Source: Spirosoma pollinicola (lineage in GTDB: Bacteria; Bacteroidota; Bacteroidia; Cytophagales; Spirosomataceae). From it: a stretch of DNA of 64,000 nt. Shown one piece after another: positions 45,281 to 55,226 of this stretch (the stretch's first letter is position 1; each line of letters opens with the position of its first letter). The DNA lies in the NCBI RefSeq assembly GCF_002831565.1, contig NZ_CP025096.1, positions 1,302,001 through 1,366,000 of the forward strand, in the 5' to 3' direction. The translations under genes were made by a program, and so were the position numbers. The notes beneath the pieces were generated by a model. That model saw nothing but the letters and a program-made list of their open reading frames with translations, ran no database searches and was not told the DNA's origin.

Positions 45281-47143
45281 ATGGTAATATTGGGCATTTC
45301 TGCTTTTTATCACGATTCTGCAGCCGCAATTATTGATGATGGACGTATTGTTGCCGCTGCTCAGGAAGAGCGGTTTACGCGTAAAAAGCACGATCCGGGT
45401 TTCCCTGCCGAAGCCATTAAATACTGTCTTGAGTACAGCGGAGCAAACCTGAATACACTGGATGCCATTGTCTTTTATGACAAACCATTGCTCAAATTTG
45501 AGCGGTTGCTGGAAACATACTACGCCTTTGCTCCCCGAGGACTGAGGTCGTTTCTGATGTCGATCCCGGTTTGGCTCAAGGAAAAGTTGTTCTTAAAGCG
45601 ACTTATTCGGGAAGAGTTGGCGAAGCTGGGCTACAAGGCTTCCAGTAAGGTAAAACTGCTTTTTCCCGAACACCATCTTTCGCACGGAGCCAGTGCATTC
45701 TACCCGTCTCCCTACGAGCGGGCCGCCATCCTGACTATAGATGGTGTGGGCGAATGGGCCACAGCGTCTATCGGGCTGGGCGAAGGAAAAGACATCTCCA
45801 TTTTAAAAGAAATGCGGTTCCCGCACTCGCTCGGGCTGTTGTATTCGGCATTCACCTATTTTCTGGGCTTCCGGGTCAACTCCGGCGAATATAAATTGAT
45901 GGGGCTGGCACCCTATGGCGACCCGAATTCACCCGATGTGGCCCGCTACATGACCATCATAAAAGATAAACTGGCCGACCTGCGGCCCGATGGGTCAATC
46001 TGGCTGAATCAGGATTATTTCGATTACGCAACGGGCCTGAAAATGGTGAACGAAAGCAAGTGGGCGGACTTATTTGGTTTCCCCAAACGCCAGCCCGAAG
46101 ATGAGTTATTACCGCAACATTGCAACCTGGGACTAGCCATTCAGTATTTGACCGAAGAGGTTGTTCTGAATATGGCTAAGGAAGCCAAACGCCTGACCAA
46201 TGCCGATGCGCTGGTGCTGGCGGGTGGGGTAGCGCTCAACTGCGTATCGAACGGAAAACTTCAGGCATCCGGCCTCTTCAAAAATATATTTATTCAACCG
46301 GCGGCAGGCGATGCTGGTGGCGCTCTGGGAGCAGCGCTCGCGGCCTATCATATCTACTTTGGCAAAGAGCGTATCGTAACAACCGAACGTGATGCCATGC
46401 GGGGTTCTTACCTAGGCCCAACATTCTCTGATCTGGATGTTGAGCTGATGGCAAAAAAATACAAAGCCGTTGCCACACACTACACCGATTTTACCAACTT
46501 AAGCCACGATGCGGCCCGGCTTTTAGCCGATGGCAACGTGCTTGGCTGGGTGCAGGGCCAGATGGAGTTTGGTCCACGAGCATTGGGAGGCCGTAGTATC
46601 CTGGGCGACCCCCGAAATGCCGAAATGCAGAAAAAGTTGAATCTGAAAATTAAATACCGCGAGTCATTTAGGCCGTTTGCCCCTTCTGTCTTAGCCGAAG
46701 ATTGTGCCGAATACTTCGACTATAATGGTGTCTCGCCCTATATGTTACTCGTGCATCCGGTAGCCCAAAAACGCCGAACGCCGGTACCGGCCAATTATGC
46801 CAGCTTCCCCTTGCGCGAGAAGCTTTATTACCAGCGATCGGATCTGCCCTCAATTACGCATATAGACTACTCGGCACGTATCCAGACGGTTCATAAAGAT
46901 ACCAATCCACGGTATTATGAATTGATCGACTCGTTCAAAAAATTAACCGGCTATGGTGTTATTGTCAACACCAGTTTCAACGTGCGTGGTGAACCCATCG
47001 TTTGTACGCCCGATGATGCTTACCGGTGCTTCATGCGAACCGAAATGGATTATCTGGCCGTTGGAAATTACCTGTTCGATAAGCGGAAACAGCCCGAATG
47101 GCAGGAGAAAGATAACTGGAAAGAAGAATTCGTACTGGATTGA
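45281..47143 (+). CDS. NodU/CmcH family carbamoyltransferase
   Basis: Cytosolic enzyme of 620 residues that moves a carbamoyl group from carbamoyl phosphate to a hydroxyl of a sugar or other metabolite. Family marks: opening ILGISAFYHDSAAAIIDDG and EERFTRKKHD, FPEHHLSHGASAFYPSP with the metal histidines, GEYKLMGLAPYG, GGVALNCVSNG, and C-terminal FGPRALGGRSILGDPR and VNTSFNVRGEPIVCTPDDA. It heads a tight cassette with DUF5989 and SxtJ genes. The acceptor is unknown. Confidence 0.95.
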   Translation: MVILGISAFYHDSAAAIIDDGRIVAAAQEERFTRKKHDPGFPAEAIKYCLEYSGANLNTLDAIVFYDKPLLKFERLLETYYAFAPRGLRSFLMSIPVWLKEKLFLKRLIREELAKLGYKASSKVKLLFPEHHLSHGASAFYPSPYERAAILTIDGVGEWATASIGLGEGKDISILKEMRFPHSLGLLYSAFTYFLGFRVNSGEYKLMGLAPYGDPNSPDVARYMTIIKDKLADLRPDGSIWLNQDYFDYATGLKMVNESKWADLFGFPKRQPEDELLPQHCNLGLAIQYLTEEVVLNMAKEAKRLTNADALVLAGGVALNCVSNGKLQASGLFKNIFIQPAAGDAGGALGAALAAYHIYFGKERIVTTERDAMRGSYLGPTFSDLDVELMAKKYKAVATHYTDFTNLSHDAARLLADGNVLGWVQGQMEFGPRALGGRSILGDPRNAEMQKKLNLKIKYRESFRPFAPSVLAEDCAEYFDYNGVSPYMLLVHPVAQKRRTPVPANYASFPLREKLYYQRSDLPSITHIDYSARIQTVHKDTNPRYYELIDSFKKLTGYGVIVNTSFNVRGEPIVCTPDDAYRCFMRTEMDYLAVGNYLFDKRKQPEWQEKDNWKEEFVLD

Positions 47144-47371
47144 TGAACAACCTGATTTAATAAAATCAAACACCTACTCCGGGGCTGTCCATGCACTCCT
47201 GAGGAATTTGCTGATCCTTTTTGCTGCGTGTAACACAACAATAACGGGCTGATGATCCTGATGAGGTAATTGTTACTAAACGGGTAGGTGAGACTCTTTT
47301 TTGCTTTGTACAGTTAACTTCGGTTATTATTCTGCCGCATCAATTAAAAATAAGTAAACTCAAACTAACGT

Positions 47372-47521
47372 ATGGAATTTTTACAGGACATTTTCAAATT
47401 CATGAAACAGCGCAAAAAATGGTGGCTGGCCCCAATGATAATTTTATTGTTACTCGTTGGTGTTCTTATTGTCGTTGGCGGTGGATCGGCGGTAGCACCA
47501 TTTATTTATACATTGTTTTAA
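47372..47521 (+). CDS. DUF5989 family small membrane protein
   Basis: 49 residues. The start MEFLQDIFKFMKQRKKWWLAPM and the following helix ILLLLVGVLIVVGGGSAVAPFIY match DUF5989, which is found almost always beside SxtJ and NodU/CmcH genes. One membrane helix. It is 3 bp before the SxtJ gene. Confidence 0.88.
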   Translation: MEFLQDIFKFMKQRKKWWLAPMIILLLLVGVLIVVGGGSAVAPFIYTLF

Positions 47522-47524
47522 CCG

Positions 47525-47887
47525 ATGGACGTTGCCGAAAAAGTAAAAGCCCAACTGGTCATTGTAACGGGGCTGATCGTATTGTATTTTGTGACTAAAT
47601 CGCCCTGGTTTCTGTATGCCGCAGCGGCTGTCGGTGTGTTAAGTCTGGTGGTTCCGGTAGTGGGTGACCTGATTGTGAAGGGCTGGTTTAAGCTGGCCGA
47701 GATATTGGGCGCTATTAACGGAAAAATCATTTTGTCGGTCCTGTTTTTCGTGTTTTTGTTCCCCATCGCCTTACTATACCGCATGACAGGCAAGAACCCG
47801 CTGGGCATCAAACGAACCAACGAAAAGTCGTTCTACAATGAACGAAACCACTTATATACAAAAGAGGATTTAGAACAGATGTGGTAG
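47525..47887 (+). CDS. SxtJ family membrane protein
   Basis: 120-residue inner-membrane protein with two or three hydrophobic helices (about 8-28, 32-48, 66-88) and a conserved basic end RMTGKNPLGIKRTNEKSFYNERN. Named after sxtJ of the saxitoxin cluster, where it sits with a carbamoyltransferase; its function is not known. It ends the cassette; a terminator follows. Confidence 0.88.
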   Translation: MDVAEKVKAQLVIVTGLIVLYFVTKSPWFLYAAAAVGVLSLVVPVVGDLIVKGWFKLAEILGAINGKIILSVLFFVFLFPIALLYRMTGKNPLGIKRTNEKSFYNERNHLYTKEDLEQMW

Positions 47888-47910
47888 CAGTACCAGGAAA
47901 CATACTTATT

Positions 47911-47945
47911 TCGGGTGTTCCGCTTGCCGGGGCACCCGATTTTTG
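47911..47945 (+). terminator. Terminator of the carbamoyltransferase cassette
   Basis: 11-bp GC-rich stem (TCGGGTG plus four pairs including two G-U, closing CACCCGA) with a 7-nt loop, then TTTTTG. It lies 24 bp after the SxtJ stop. Confidence 0.8.
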
Positions 47946-47955
47946 TTTAATTTTG
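47924..47955 (+). promoter_or_regulatory. Promoter of the metH riboswitch transcript
   Basis: TTG (47924-47926), a 21-nt spacer, and TAATTTTG (47948-47955), a perfect TAnnTTTG box. The start of transcription would fall at about 47962, exactly where the riboswitch P1 stem begins. The -33 box lies in the loop of the preceding terminator. Confidence 0.65.
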
Positions 47956-47961
47956 TCCTAG

Positions 47962-48065
47962 CTTATCCAGAAAGACGGAGGGAACGGACCCGATGATGTC
48001 TTGGCAACCAACCAACTCCAGGAACTGGTGCCAACTTCCTCCCGCCATAAGGCGGGATAGATAAG
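47962..48065 (+). ncRNA. SAM-I (S-box) riboswitch upstream of metH
   Basis: P1 is CTTATC (47962-47967) with GATAAG (48060-48065). P2 contains AAGAC/GTCTT and the conserved GGAGGGAACGGACCCGATGA kink-turn region, J2/3 has TTGGCAACC, P3 is closed by ACCA/TGGT with GGTGCCAACTTCC after it, and P4 is the CCCGCC/GGCGGG hairpin. It binds S-adenosylmethionine and would turn down metH when SAM is plentiful. No clear terminator is seen downstream, so control may be at translation. Confidence 0.93.
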
Positions 48066-48174
48066 TTAGCCCTGTGCTATCTGTCTTTCTGCAACTAAGC
48101 GTTTTCGTCTTTTTGGACTTTTTTTAGTGCGACGGTTGTTGGGTCTCTAACAATTTCGCCTTTCCATACAACAT

Positions 48175-51100
48175 TTGAAAACGATATTCGAACTTCTTCG
48201 CGAACGTATCCTTGTCCTTGATGGCGCAATGGGTACGATGATTCAACGGTATAATCTGACCGATGCCGACTACCGGGGTGAACGATTCCGCGATTGGCCG
48301 CATGATCTGAAAGGCAATAACGATTTACTATCGTTGACCAAACCGGAAATCATTCAGGCCATTCATAAACAGTATCTCGAAGCGGGTGCCGATATTATCG
48401 AAACCAACACCTTCAGTTGTACGACCATCGCCATGGCCGACTACCACATGGAGGAACTGGCCTATGAACTGAACTACGAATCAGCCCGGATTGCTAAAGA
48501 AATAGCACTTGACATCACGCACCAGAATCCCGATAAACCGCGTTTTGTGGCCGGCGCAATGGGGCCAACCAACCGCACGGCTTCACTGTCGCCCGATGTA
48601 AACAACCCGGCCTATCGCGCGGTTACGTTCGATGATCTGGTGAATGCGTATTATGAGCAGGTAAGCGGCCTGGTAGATGGTGGAGCAGATTTGCTGCTGG
48701 TCGAAACAATTTTCGATACGCTGAATGCCAAAGCGGCCATGTTCGCCATTGATAAGTACTTCAATTTAAATCCACAGAAAACGGTTCTGCCCATCATGAT
48801 CTCCGGCACCATTACGGATGCCAGCGGTCGGACATTGTCGGGGCAAACGACAGAGGCTTTCCTGTATTCGGTGTCGCACTTGCCGTTGCTGAGCGTGGGC
48901 CTGAACTGTGCGTTGGGCGCTGAATTGATGCGGCCGTATATCCAGACGCTTGCTAAAGAAGCCCCGTTCTTTACGTCGGCCTATCCAAATGCAGGCTTGC
49001 CGAATGAATTTGGCGAATACGACGAAACGCCGGATATGATGGCGGTGCAGGTTGAAGATTTCATTAAAAGCAGTTTTGTCAATATCGTTGGCGGTTGCTG
49101 CGGCTCCACGCCCGACCACATTCGGGCCATTGCTGATATAGCGGCCAAATACCCACCCCGCCAGTTACCGGAACCAGAGCCGTATCAGAAATTGAGCGGA
49201 CTGGAGCCTCTTAAAATCACCGAACTGACCAACTTCCTGAACGTTGGCGAGCGGACCAACGTAACGGGTTCCAAGAAATTTGCCCGGCTTATCAAAGAAG
49301 GAAACTACGACGAAGCCCTAAGCATTGCCCGCGGTCAGGTTGAAGGCGGAGCGCAGGTGATTGACATCAACATGGACGAAGGTATGCTGGATTCGGTAGA
49401 GGCCATGACGACCTTCCTGAACCTGATTGCTGCCGAACCCGATATTGCCCGCGTCCCCATCATGGTCGATTCCTCGAAGTGGGAAGTTATCGAAGCGGGC
49501 TTGAAATGCGTACAGGGAAAAGCCATTGTCAACTCCATTTCGCTCAAAGAAGGCGAAGAAGCCTTCATTGAGCGGGCACAGTTGGTGAAGCGCTATGGTG
49601 CCGCAACGGTGGTGATGGCGTTTGACGAAAGCGGTCAGGCCGATTCCTACCAGCGACGTATCGAAATCTGCGAGCGGGCTTACCGGATTCTGGTCGACAA
49701 AGTCCATTTCAATCCGCAGGACATCATTTTCGACCCGAACATCCTGACCGTTGCCACGGGTATTGACGAGCATAATAACTACGCCGTTGACTTTATCAAC
49801 GCCACGCGCTGGATAAAGCAAAACCTGCCGCTGGCCAAAGTAAGCGGGGGCGTATCCAATATTTCGTTCAGTTTCCGGGGCAACGATGTTGTTCGGGAAG
49901 CCATGCACTCGGCCTTTTTGTACCACGCCATTCGGGCAGGTATGGACATGGGTATCGTAAATGCTGGCCAACTGGAAGTATATGACAGCATCCCGAAAGA
50001 ACTGCTGGAACGTTGCGAAGATGTATTGCTCAACCGCCGGGATGACGCCACGGAACGTCTGGTCGATTTTGCCGAAACGGTAAAAGCCAAAGGGAAAGTC
50101 ATTGTTCAGGATGAAAGCTGGCGGCTCGAACCCGTTCGCGAACGGCTCAAGCACGCCCTGATTAAAGGGATTACCGATTATATTGATCAGGACGTCGAAG
50201 AAGTTCGCCATCAGGTAGAGCGGCCCTTGCACGTGATCGAAGGTCCGCTCATGGATGGCATGAACGTGGTTGGCGATCTGTTTGGCGCGGGTAAGATGTT
50301 CCTGCCGCAGGTGGTAAAATCGGCACGGGTCATGAAAAAAGCAGTGGCTTATCTGACGCCGTTTATCGAAGCGGAGAAATCCGGCACAGGCTCATCGTCG
50401 GCCGGGAAAATTTTGCTGGCTACGGTGAAGGGCGATGTCCATGACATCGGCAAAAATATTGTTGGCGTAGTGCTGGGGTGCAATAATTACGAAATCATTG
50501 ACCTCGGCGTGATGGTGCCCACTCAGAAAATTCTGGATGCCGCCCGCGAGCACAACGTAGATATCATTGGTCTGAGTGGTTTGATTACCCCCTCGCTGGA
50601 CGAGATGGTTGGCGTAGCGAAAGAGATGGAGCGTCAGGGATTCAAACTTCCGTTGCTTATTGGTGGTGCCACTACCTCGCGTATTCACACCGCTGTGAAA
50701 ATCGATCCTCATTACTCGGGGCCGGTTATTCACGTGCTGGATGCAAGCCGGAGCGTACCTGTTGCCGGGAAACTGGTGAGCGATACCGATGGAACAAAAG
50801 AAAAAATTTTCACGGAAATCAAGGCCGAATATGTCAAACTCCGTGAAGACCATGCCAAACGGCAAAAGGAAAAAGCGAGCCTGACCATTTCGAAAGCGCG
50901 CGAAAACCGCACTAAAATAGATTGGTCTGCCTTCGAGCCAACGAAGCCTGCTTTCTTGGGAAACCGTTATTTTGAGGATTATGATATTGCCGAATTAGCC
51001 AAATACATCGACTGGACGCCTTTTTTCCAGACCTGGCAGTTGCACGGGAAATACCCCGCTATTTTCGAGGATGCCATTGTAGGCACAGAAGCCAAACAAC

Positions 51101-51960
51101 TATTTGAAGACGCGAACCAGCTTTTAAAGGAAATCATTGACAAGAAACTGCTGAAAGCGAAAGCTGTGGTTGGCTTCTTTCCGGCAAATTCGGCCGACGA
51201 CGATGTGCTTCTACACGATTTTGAAGAGCACGTACGCGAAACCTCCTGCGAACGGCACGGTTCTCACCAGCACATCGAATACAAAATCAGCAAAGCTCAG
51301 TCACAAACGGCCGTAACGCCAGCGGGTGAACTGATTTACGACACCAAAACAGTGCTGCATTTCCTGCGTCAGCAAAACCAGAAAGCACCCGGTTTACCAA
51401 ACCTGTGCCTTTCGGACTATGTGGCTCCGCTGGAAAGTGGTCGGGAAGATTATATCGGCGGTTTCGCCGTAACGGCGGGCATCGGCATTGAAGCATTGCT
51501 CGACAAATACGAACGCGACCATGATGATTACAACAGCATTATGGTGAAAGCCCTCGCCGACCGCCTGGCCGAAGCGTTTGCGGAGCGAATGCACGAGCGT
51601 GTTCGGAAGGAGTTCTGGCCCTATGCCGCCGACGAAAACCTGCCGAACGATCAGCTTATTAAAGAGGCTTATCAGGGCATACGGCCCGCACCCGGTTATC
51701 CGGCCTGCCCAGACCATACTGAAAAAGGTACCTTGTTCAACTTGCTGGACGCCAACAAAATCGACATTGAATTAACCGAAAGCTACGCCATGTACCCGGC
51801 TTCGTCGGTGAGTGGTTTCTACTTCTCGCATCCCGAATCGAGGTATTTTGCCGTTGGAAAAATCAACAAAGACCAGGTGCTGGACTACGCCCACCGCAAA
51901 GACACGCCGGTTGAGGAGATTGAAAAGTGGCTAAGCCCGGTGCTGAGTTATGACGCTTAG
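48175..51960 (+). CDS. metH: Methionine synthase, cobalamin-dependent
   Basis: Methylates homocysteine from 5-methyltetrahydrofolate through methylcobalamin. Full-length at 1261 residues. Domains in order: homocysteine-binding barrel with zinc cysteines in GLNCALG and [10 protein letters not shown]; pterin-binding barrel (about 350-610) with [12 protein letters not shown]; cobalamin cap and Rossmann domain with the axial His in [11 protein letters not shown] near residue 755 and [13 protein letters not shown]; and the activation domain ending [18 protein letters not shown]. The start is TTG at 48175, chosen because the family begins [21 protein letters not shown]. It is controlled by the SAM-I riboswitch just upstream. 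Confidence 0.97.
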   Translation: MKTIFELLRERILVLDGAMGTMIQRYNLTDADYRGERFRDWPHDLKGNNDLLSLTKPEIIQAIHKQYLEAGADIIETNTFSCTTIAMADYHMEELAYELNYESARIAKEIALDITHQNPDKPRFVAGAMGPTNRTASLSPDVNNPAYRAVTFDDLVNAYYEQVSGLVDGGADLLLVETIFDTLNAKAAMFAIDKYFNLNPQKTVLPIMISGTITDASGRTLSGQTTEAFLYSVSHLPLLSVGLNCALGAELMRPYIQTLAKEAPFFTSAYPNAGLPNEFGEYDETPDMMAVQVEDFIKSSFVNIVGGCCGSTPDHIRAIADIAAKYPPRQLPEPEPYQKLSGLEPLKITELTNFLNVGERTNVTGSKKFARLIKEGNYDEALSIARGQVEGGAQVIDINMDEGMLDSVEAMTTFLNLIAAEPDIARVPIMVDSSKWEVIEAGLKCVQGKAIVNSISLKEGEEAFIERAQLVKRYGAATVVMAFDESGQADSYQRRIEICERAYRILVDKVHFNPQDIIFDPNILTVATGIDEHNNYAVDFINATRWIKQNLPLAKVSGGVSNISFSFRGNDVVREAMHSAFLYHAIRAGMDMGIVNAGQLEVYDSIPKELLERCEDVLLNRRDDATERLVDFAETVKAKGKVIVQDESWRLEPVRERLKHALIKGITDYIDQDVEEVRHQVERPLHVIEGPLMDGMNVVGDLFGAGKMFLPQVVKSARVMKKAVAYLTPFIEAEKSGTGSSSAGKILLATVKGDVHDIGKNIVGVVLGCNNYEIIDLGVMVPTQKILDAAREHNVDIIGLSGLITPSLDEMVGVAKEMERQGFKLPLLIGGATTSRIHTAVKIDPHYSGPVIHVLDASRSVPVAGKLVSDTDGTKEKIFTEIKAEYVKLREDHAKRQKEKASLTISKARENRTKIDWSAFEPTKPAFLGNRYFEDYDIAELAKYIDWTPFFQTWQLHGKYPAIFEDAIVGTEAKQLFEDANQLLKEIIDKKLLKAKAVVGFFPANSADDDVLLHDFEEHVRETSCERHGSHQHIEYKISKAQSQTAVTPAGELIYDTKTVLHFLRQQNQKAPGLPNLCLSDYVAPLESGREDYIGGFAVTAGIGIEALLDKYERDHDDYNSIMVKALADRLAEAFAERMHERVRKEFWPYAADENLPNDQLIKEAYQGIRPAPGYPACPDHTEKGTLFNLLDANKIDIELTESYAMYPASSVSGFYFSHPESRYFAVGKINKDQVLDYAHRKDTPVEEIEKWLSPVLSYDA

Positions 51961-51982
51961 GGGTTACTATTTTTTACAGAAT

Positions 51983-52036
51983 ACTACAAACACAAGAATG
52001 CCCGGCCAAACGGTCGGGCATTCTTGTGTTTGTAGT
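51983..52036. terminator. Bidirectional terminator
   Basis: 22-bp perfect arms (51983-52004 and 52015-52036) plus inner G-C pairs form a strong hairpin between convergent metH and the fasciclin gene, with A and T runs at the sides. Confidence 0.75.
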
Positions 52037-52052
52037 AAACCGCAATTTACAT

Positions 52053-52604
52053 TTAGGGCATCAATACCGTGTCGATTACGTGGATCACGCCGTTTGACTG
52101 GTTCACATCAGCAATCGTTACCGTTGATGTACCACCTTTGGCATCCATCAATTCGATTTTTTTACCTTTCATCATAGCGGTTAGCGTACCGCCCGAAACT
52201 GTATTCAGTGTGGCTTTTCCACCGCCATCTGTAATAGCCTTCATCAGATCAGCCGCGCTCATTTTGCCTGATACAACGTGGTAGGTCAGGATTTTAGTCA
52301 GCGTTTCTTTGCTTTCTGGTTTTACCAGCGTTTCAACTGTGCCTTTAGGCAGTTTGTCGAACGCTTTGTTCGTAGGAGCAAACACCGTGAATGGACCGGG
52401 ACCCGAAAGCGTCTCTACCAAACCTGCGGCTTTCACGGCGGCTACGAGCGTGGTATGGTCTTTCGAATTCACTGCATTTTCAATGATGTTCTTTGATGGA
52501 TACATAGGTGCACCACCAACCGTTACTGTCTTTTCCTGTGCAAATGAAACCTGGCTGATAGCCGATAAAGCAACAATCGAGAATAGTAGTTTAAGCGTCT
52601 TCAT
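52053..52604 (-). CDS. Fasciclin (FAS1) domain secreted protein
   Basis: 183 residues: signal peptide ending FAQ (residue 22), then one FAS1 domain. Its H1 and H2 boxes are visible as GPFTVFAPTNKAF and the final GVIHVIDTVLMP; LTYHVVSGKMSA lies between. FAS1 proteins act in adhesion or bind to surfaces. Single-gene unit. Confidence 0.93.
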   Translation of the reverse strand: MKTLKLLFSIVALSAISQVSFAQEKTVTVGGAPMYPSKNIIENAVNSKDHTTLVAAVKAAGLVETLSGPGPFTVFAPTNKAFDKLPKGTVETLVKPESKETLTKILTYHVVSGKMSAADLMKAITDGGGKATLNTVSGGTLTAMMKGKKIELMDAKGGTSTVTIADVNQSNGVIHVIDTVLMP

Positions 52605-52885
52605 GTCGTTATTTTTTTGACTGGTTCAAAATGTGTGTTGAATGTTTTTACTCTGTTTGTCGACAACATGAAGACTTACGGCGATTGAGTAACGTTTGGA
52701 TTTAATTTACCGAAAAATATTTTTAATTCACTGGTAGTAAGTAAGTTAAATATATTTTCGCTCTAAGCCTGATAATTTGGTTTGAGTAAAATATACTATG
52801 ATTGATTAATCAAAATGTTTACAGAAAGAAAAAAAATTTACGGAGTGTTATTAATTTTAACGCATTCCTCAGTTCACTAACACGC
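52605..52885. other. Intergenic, no gene seen
   Basis: 281 AT-rich bases upstream of the fasciclin gene; presumably holds its promoter. No supported ORF. The following bases hold an inverted repeat and a gene remnant. Confidence 0.4.
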
Positions 52886-52942
52886 GTAAAAAAATGGTCG
52901 GTATAAACTAAAAAATTTAGTTTATACCGACCATTTTTTTAC
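52886..52942. repeat. Perfect inverted repeat with flanking imperfect direct repeats
   Basis: 27-bp perfect arms (52886-52912 and 52916-52942) around AAA. Imperfect direct repeats TCAGTTCACTAA-like (52868-52880) and TCAGTTCATTAA (52948-52960) lie outside. Could be a terminator or a small insertion-like element. Confidence 0.7.
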
Positions 52943-52960
52943 ACTAATTCAGTTCATTAA

Positions 52961-53052
52961 ACCGCTGCTTTACAACAGTGACAGCCACCGCTCATAAGCG
53001 TCTCGCTAGGCTTGTTGTGCCCGCATGTCAGGCTCTATTGTTTTGGTCACGT
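52961..53052 (-). pseudogene. Second copy of the 3' end of the xylulokinase gene
   Basis: The 92 bp align without gaps to 53745-53836, the end of the xylulokinase-like gene, with 79 identities. On the minus strand they read VTKTIEPDMRAQQA, a TAG stop in place of a Tyr codon, then RDAYERWLSLL and the natural stop. Most differences are synonymous, so the copy was once under coding selection. It lies on the far side of the DUF433/DUF5615 genes. Confidence 0.85.
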
Positions 53053-53073
53053 GACGCTCTCGTTTTTCGGTAC

Positions 53074-53450
53074 CTATTTCCGTTGCCTTAGAATGGGTAA
53101 TTCGCGGATACGGAATTTATCCTCTTCAAAAATCACTAAAGCGCCATCTTCCAATGGTCGGCAAATGAGTGACCAGTTATCGGTCAATAGCTTATAAAAC
53201 AGACTACTGTTGATTTTATCAATTCTGAAAAGAATGACTGATGGCTTACTTGTGCCGAAAAAAGAAAGTAGTGTGCCAAAGTCTGTATCGTGTGTTAAAA
53301 TGACTTCTCCTGTCGCAGCAGCCTCCTGAATAATATGTAAATCACTAGTCGTCGGACTCATGCAAATCGGTACCCAACGGTATGAGTGACCAAGTGTTTT
53401 GAGGCTTTCTCCCAGAGACGGGGCATATTTACATCAAGCAAAAACTTCAT
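53074..53450 (-). pseudogene. DUF5615 PIN-like toxin gene, frameshifted
   Basis: The start MKFLLDVNMPRLWEKASKHL (ATG at 53450-53448) belongs to DUF5615 PIN-like proteins. The frame then runs out, and the continuation GHSYRWVPICMSPTTSDLHIIQ lies one frame over; a lost G around 53390-53391 explains it. The rest carries the PIN-like acidic residues in TSDLHIIQ and LTHDTDFGTLL. Either a real mutation that kills the toxin or an assembly error in a short G run. It overlaps the antitoxin end by 17 nt. Confidence 0.8.
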
Positions 53451-53697
53451 TATTAAGCTGCTTTTTGAAGCGGAAAAAATTCTCATGCAGCATCTCTGAT
53501 GAGAAGGATAAGGCTTCAAGGATGTCTTCGCGTTCCAGAAAAGGAAATTCAGTTAGTAAAGCCTCATAGGTCATTCCGCTGCTTAAATACGCCAATAATG
53601 AAGTTACCGGAAATCGTATGCCACGTATACATGGTTTGCCTGTGCATACATCTGGGTCGATTGTAATACGCGGGTACCGAGGATGGACGTATTTCAT
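53434..53697 (-). CDS. DUF433 antitoxin-like protein
   Basis: 87 residues from the ATG at 53697. The DUF433 domain is clear: MKYVHPRYPRITIDPDVCTGKPCIRGIRFPV, then LAYLSSGMTYEALLTEFPFLEREDILEAL, an HTH-like helix set. DUF433 proteins pair with DUF5615 PIN-like toxins. The stop codon lies inside the start of the broken toxin gene. Confidence 0.88.
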   Translation of the reverse strand: MKYVHPRYPRITIDPDVCTGKPCIRGIRFPVTSLLAYLSSGMTYEALLTEFPFLEREDILEALSFSSEMLHENFFRFKKQLNNEVFA

Positions 53698-53753
53698 GAC
53701 GAGTGTGTTTTTTGTAAAAATACGGATAAACATAATTAAACTGAACCGCAGTT

Positions 53754-55226
53754 TTACAACAGTGCCAACCACCGCTCATAGGCGTCCCGGTAGGCTTGTT
53801 GTGCCCGCATATCGGGTTCAATGGTTTTGGTTACGTGCAGACCGGTGAAGGCTTCCTGGGCATTTTTGTAGTGGCCTAAACCTAGTCCGGCACCACGGGC
53901 CGCTCCCTGTGCGCCATCGGTATTGTAAAGTTCGATGGTGGCACCGGTCAGGTTAGCAAGTGTGTCGCGGAAGAGCGGACTGAGGAACATATTGGCTTCT
54001 CCCGCCCGAATCGTTTGCAGGCCAACACCAACGCTTTCCATAATCTGAATGCCATAGTATAAGGCAAAGACGATACCTTCCTGAGCCGCCCGAATCATGT
54101 GCGGCAACCCATGCCGATTGAGTTGAAGTCCGTGAAAAGACGCCCCTAGATCGGCGTTTTCGAGCATCCGCTCGGCACCGTTGCCGAAGGGTAAACAGAC
54201 TAGTCCGTCAGCACCAACGGGTGCTTCGTGCGCCAGCATGTTCATGTCGGGGTAACTCACCGACCGTTGCAGTACCTGATTCCGTAACCAGCTATTCAAA
54301 ATTCCCGTGCCATTCACACACAACAAAACCCCATAACGAGGAGCCGCAGGCGTATGACTGACGTGCAAAAATGTGTTTACCCGCGATTGAGGGTCGTAAC
54401 TGGCCTGATCGCTAACGCCATACACCACACCCGACGTACCCGCCGTAGCGGCAATCTGACCCGGCTCCAGTACGTTGAGTGACAGGGCGTTATTCGGCTG
54501 GTCGCCCGCACGGTAGGTAACGGGTGTTCCGGCTGCAAGACCCAGCTCAGCGGCTGCCGATGCGGTCAATTCGCCTTGTGGTGCAAACGTCGGTTTGATG
54601 GTGGGTATAAGCGAGGCATCGAAACCGAAATAATCGAGCAGAAACTGAGCGGGCTGATCGGCCTGAAAATCCCAGAAAGCGCCTTCCGATAAACCCGAAG
54701 CCGTGGTGACGATATCGCCGGTCATGCGGGCCGCCAGATAATCGCCGGGGAGCATGAATTTGTCTACCTGAGCATACACGTCGGGCTCATTGGCTTTCAC
54801 CCAGGCGAGTTTGGCGGCTGTAAAATTGCCCGGTGAGTTCAGTAGGTGATGCAGGGTTCGGTCATGGCCAAGCTCGTCGAAAGCACGGTTGCCGTAGGGA
54901 ACGGCCCGGCTATCGCACCAGATGATTGACGGCCGAAGTACGTTGAAATCTTTGTCGACAACTATCAGACCGTGCATTTGGTAGGAGATACCAATGGCTT
55001 TCACATCGGCGGGCTGAACATTGGCTTTCTGCATAACAGCCTTGCTGGCCAGACAGGCATTTTTCCACCAGTTTTCAGGCTGTTGTTCGGCAAAACCGGC
55101 CTGGGGTGATTCAATGACCATTTCCGTTTCCGGAAAAAAGGCGGAAGCAACAGCTTTACCGCTATCGGCATCAACTAAACACGCTTTGACCGACGAACTG
55201 CCAAGGTCGAATCCAAGAAAATACAT
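53754..55226 (-). CDS. FGGY-family carbohydrate kinase, xylulokinase-like
   Basis: Cytosolic sugar kinase of 490 residues from the ATG at 55226. Opening FLGFDLGSSSVKACLVD is the phosphate-binding motif; GISYQMHGLIVVD and IIWCDSRA follow; the C-terminal half has ATAGTSGVVYGV and DGAQGAARGAGLGLG. This pattern fits xylulokinase (XylB), but other pentulose substrates are possible. The extended frame adds 62 residues without domain character. Its 3' end has a second, mutated copy at 52961-53052. Confidence 0.9.
   Translation of the reverse strand: MYFLGFDLGSSSVKACLVDADSGKAVASAFFPETEMVIESPQAGFAEQQPENWWKNACLASKAVMQKANVQPADVKAIGISYQMHGLIVVDKDFNVLRPSIIWCDSRAVPYGNRAFDELGHDRTLHHLLNSPGNFTAAKLAWVKANEPDVYAQVDKFMLPGDYLAARMTGDIVTTASGLSEGAFWDFQADQPAQFLLDYFGFDASLIPTIKPTFAPQGELTASAAAELGLAAGTPVTYRAGDQPNNALSLNVLEPGQIAATAGTSGVVYGVSDQASYDPQSRVNTFLHVSHTPAAPRYGVLLCVNGTGILNSWLRNQVLQRSVSYPDMNMLAHEAPVGADGLVCLPFGNGAERMLENADLGASFHGLQLNRHGLPHMIRAAQEGIVFALYYGIQIMESVGVGLQTIRAGEANMFLSPLFRDTLANLTGATIELYNTDGAQGAARGAGLGLGHYKNAQEAFTGLHVTKTIEPDMRAQQAYRDAYERWLALL

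Noticed and set aside
49318..50232. 304-residue minus-strand open frame
   Set aside because: Antisense shadow of metH, whose conserved domains cover the same bases.
53012..53197. Plus-strand 61-residue frame
   Set aside because: Overlaps the xylulokinase remnant and the DUF5615 gene in antisense; no protein character.
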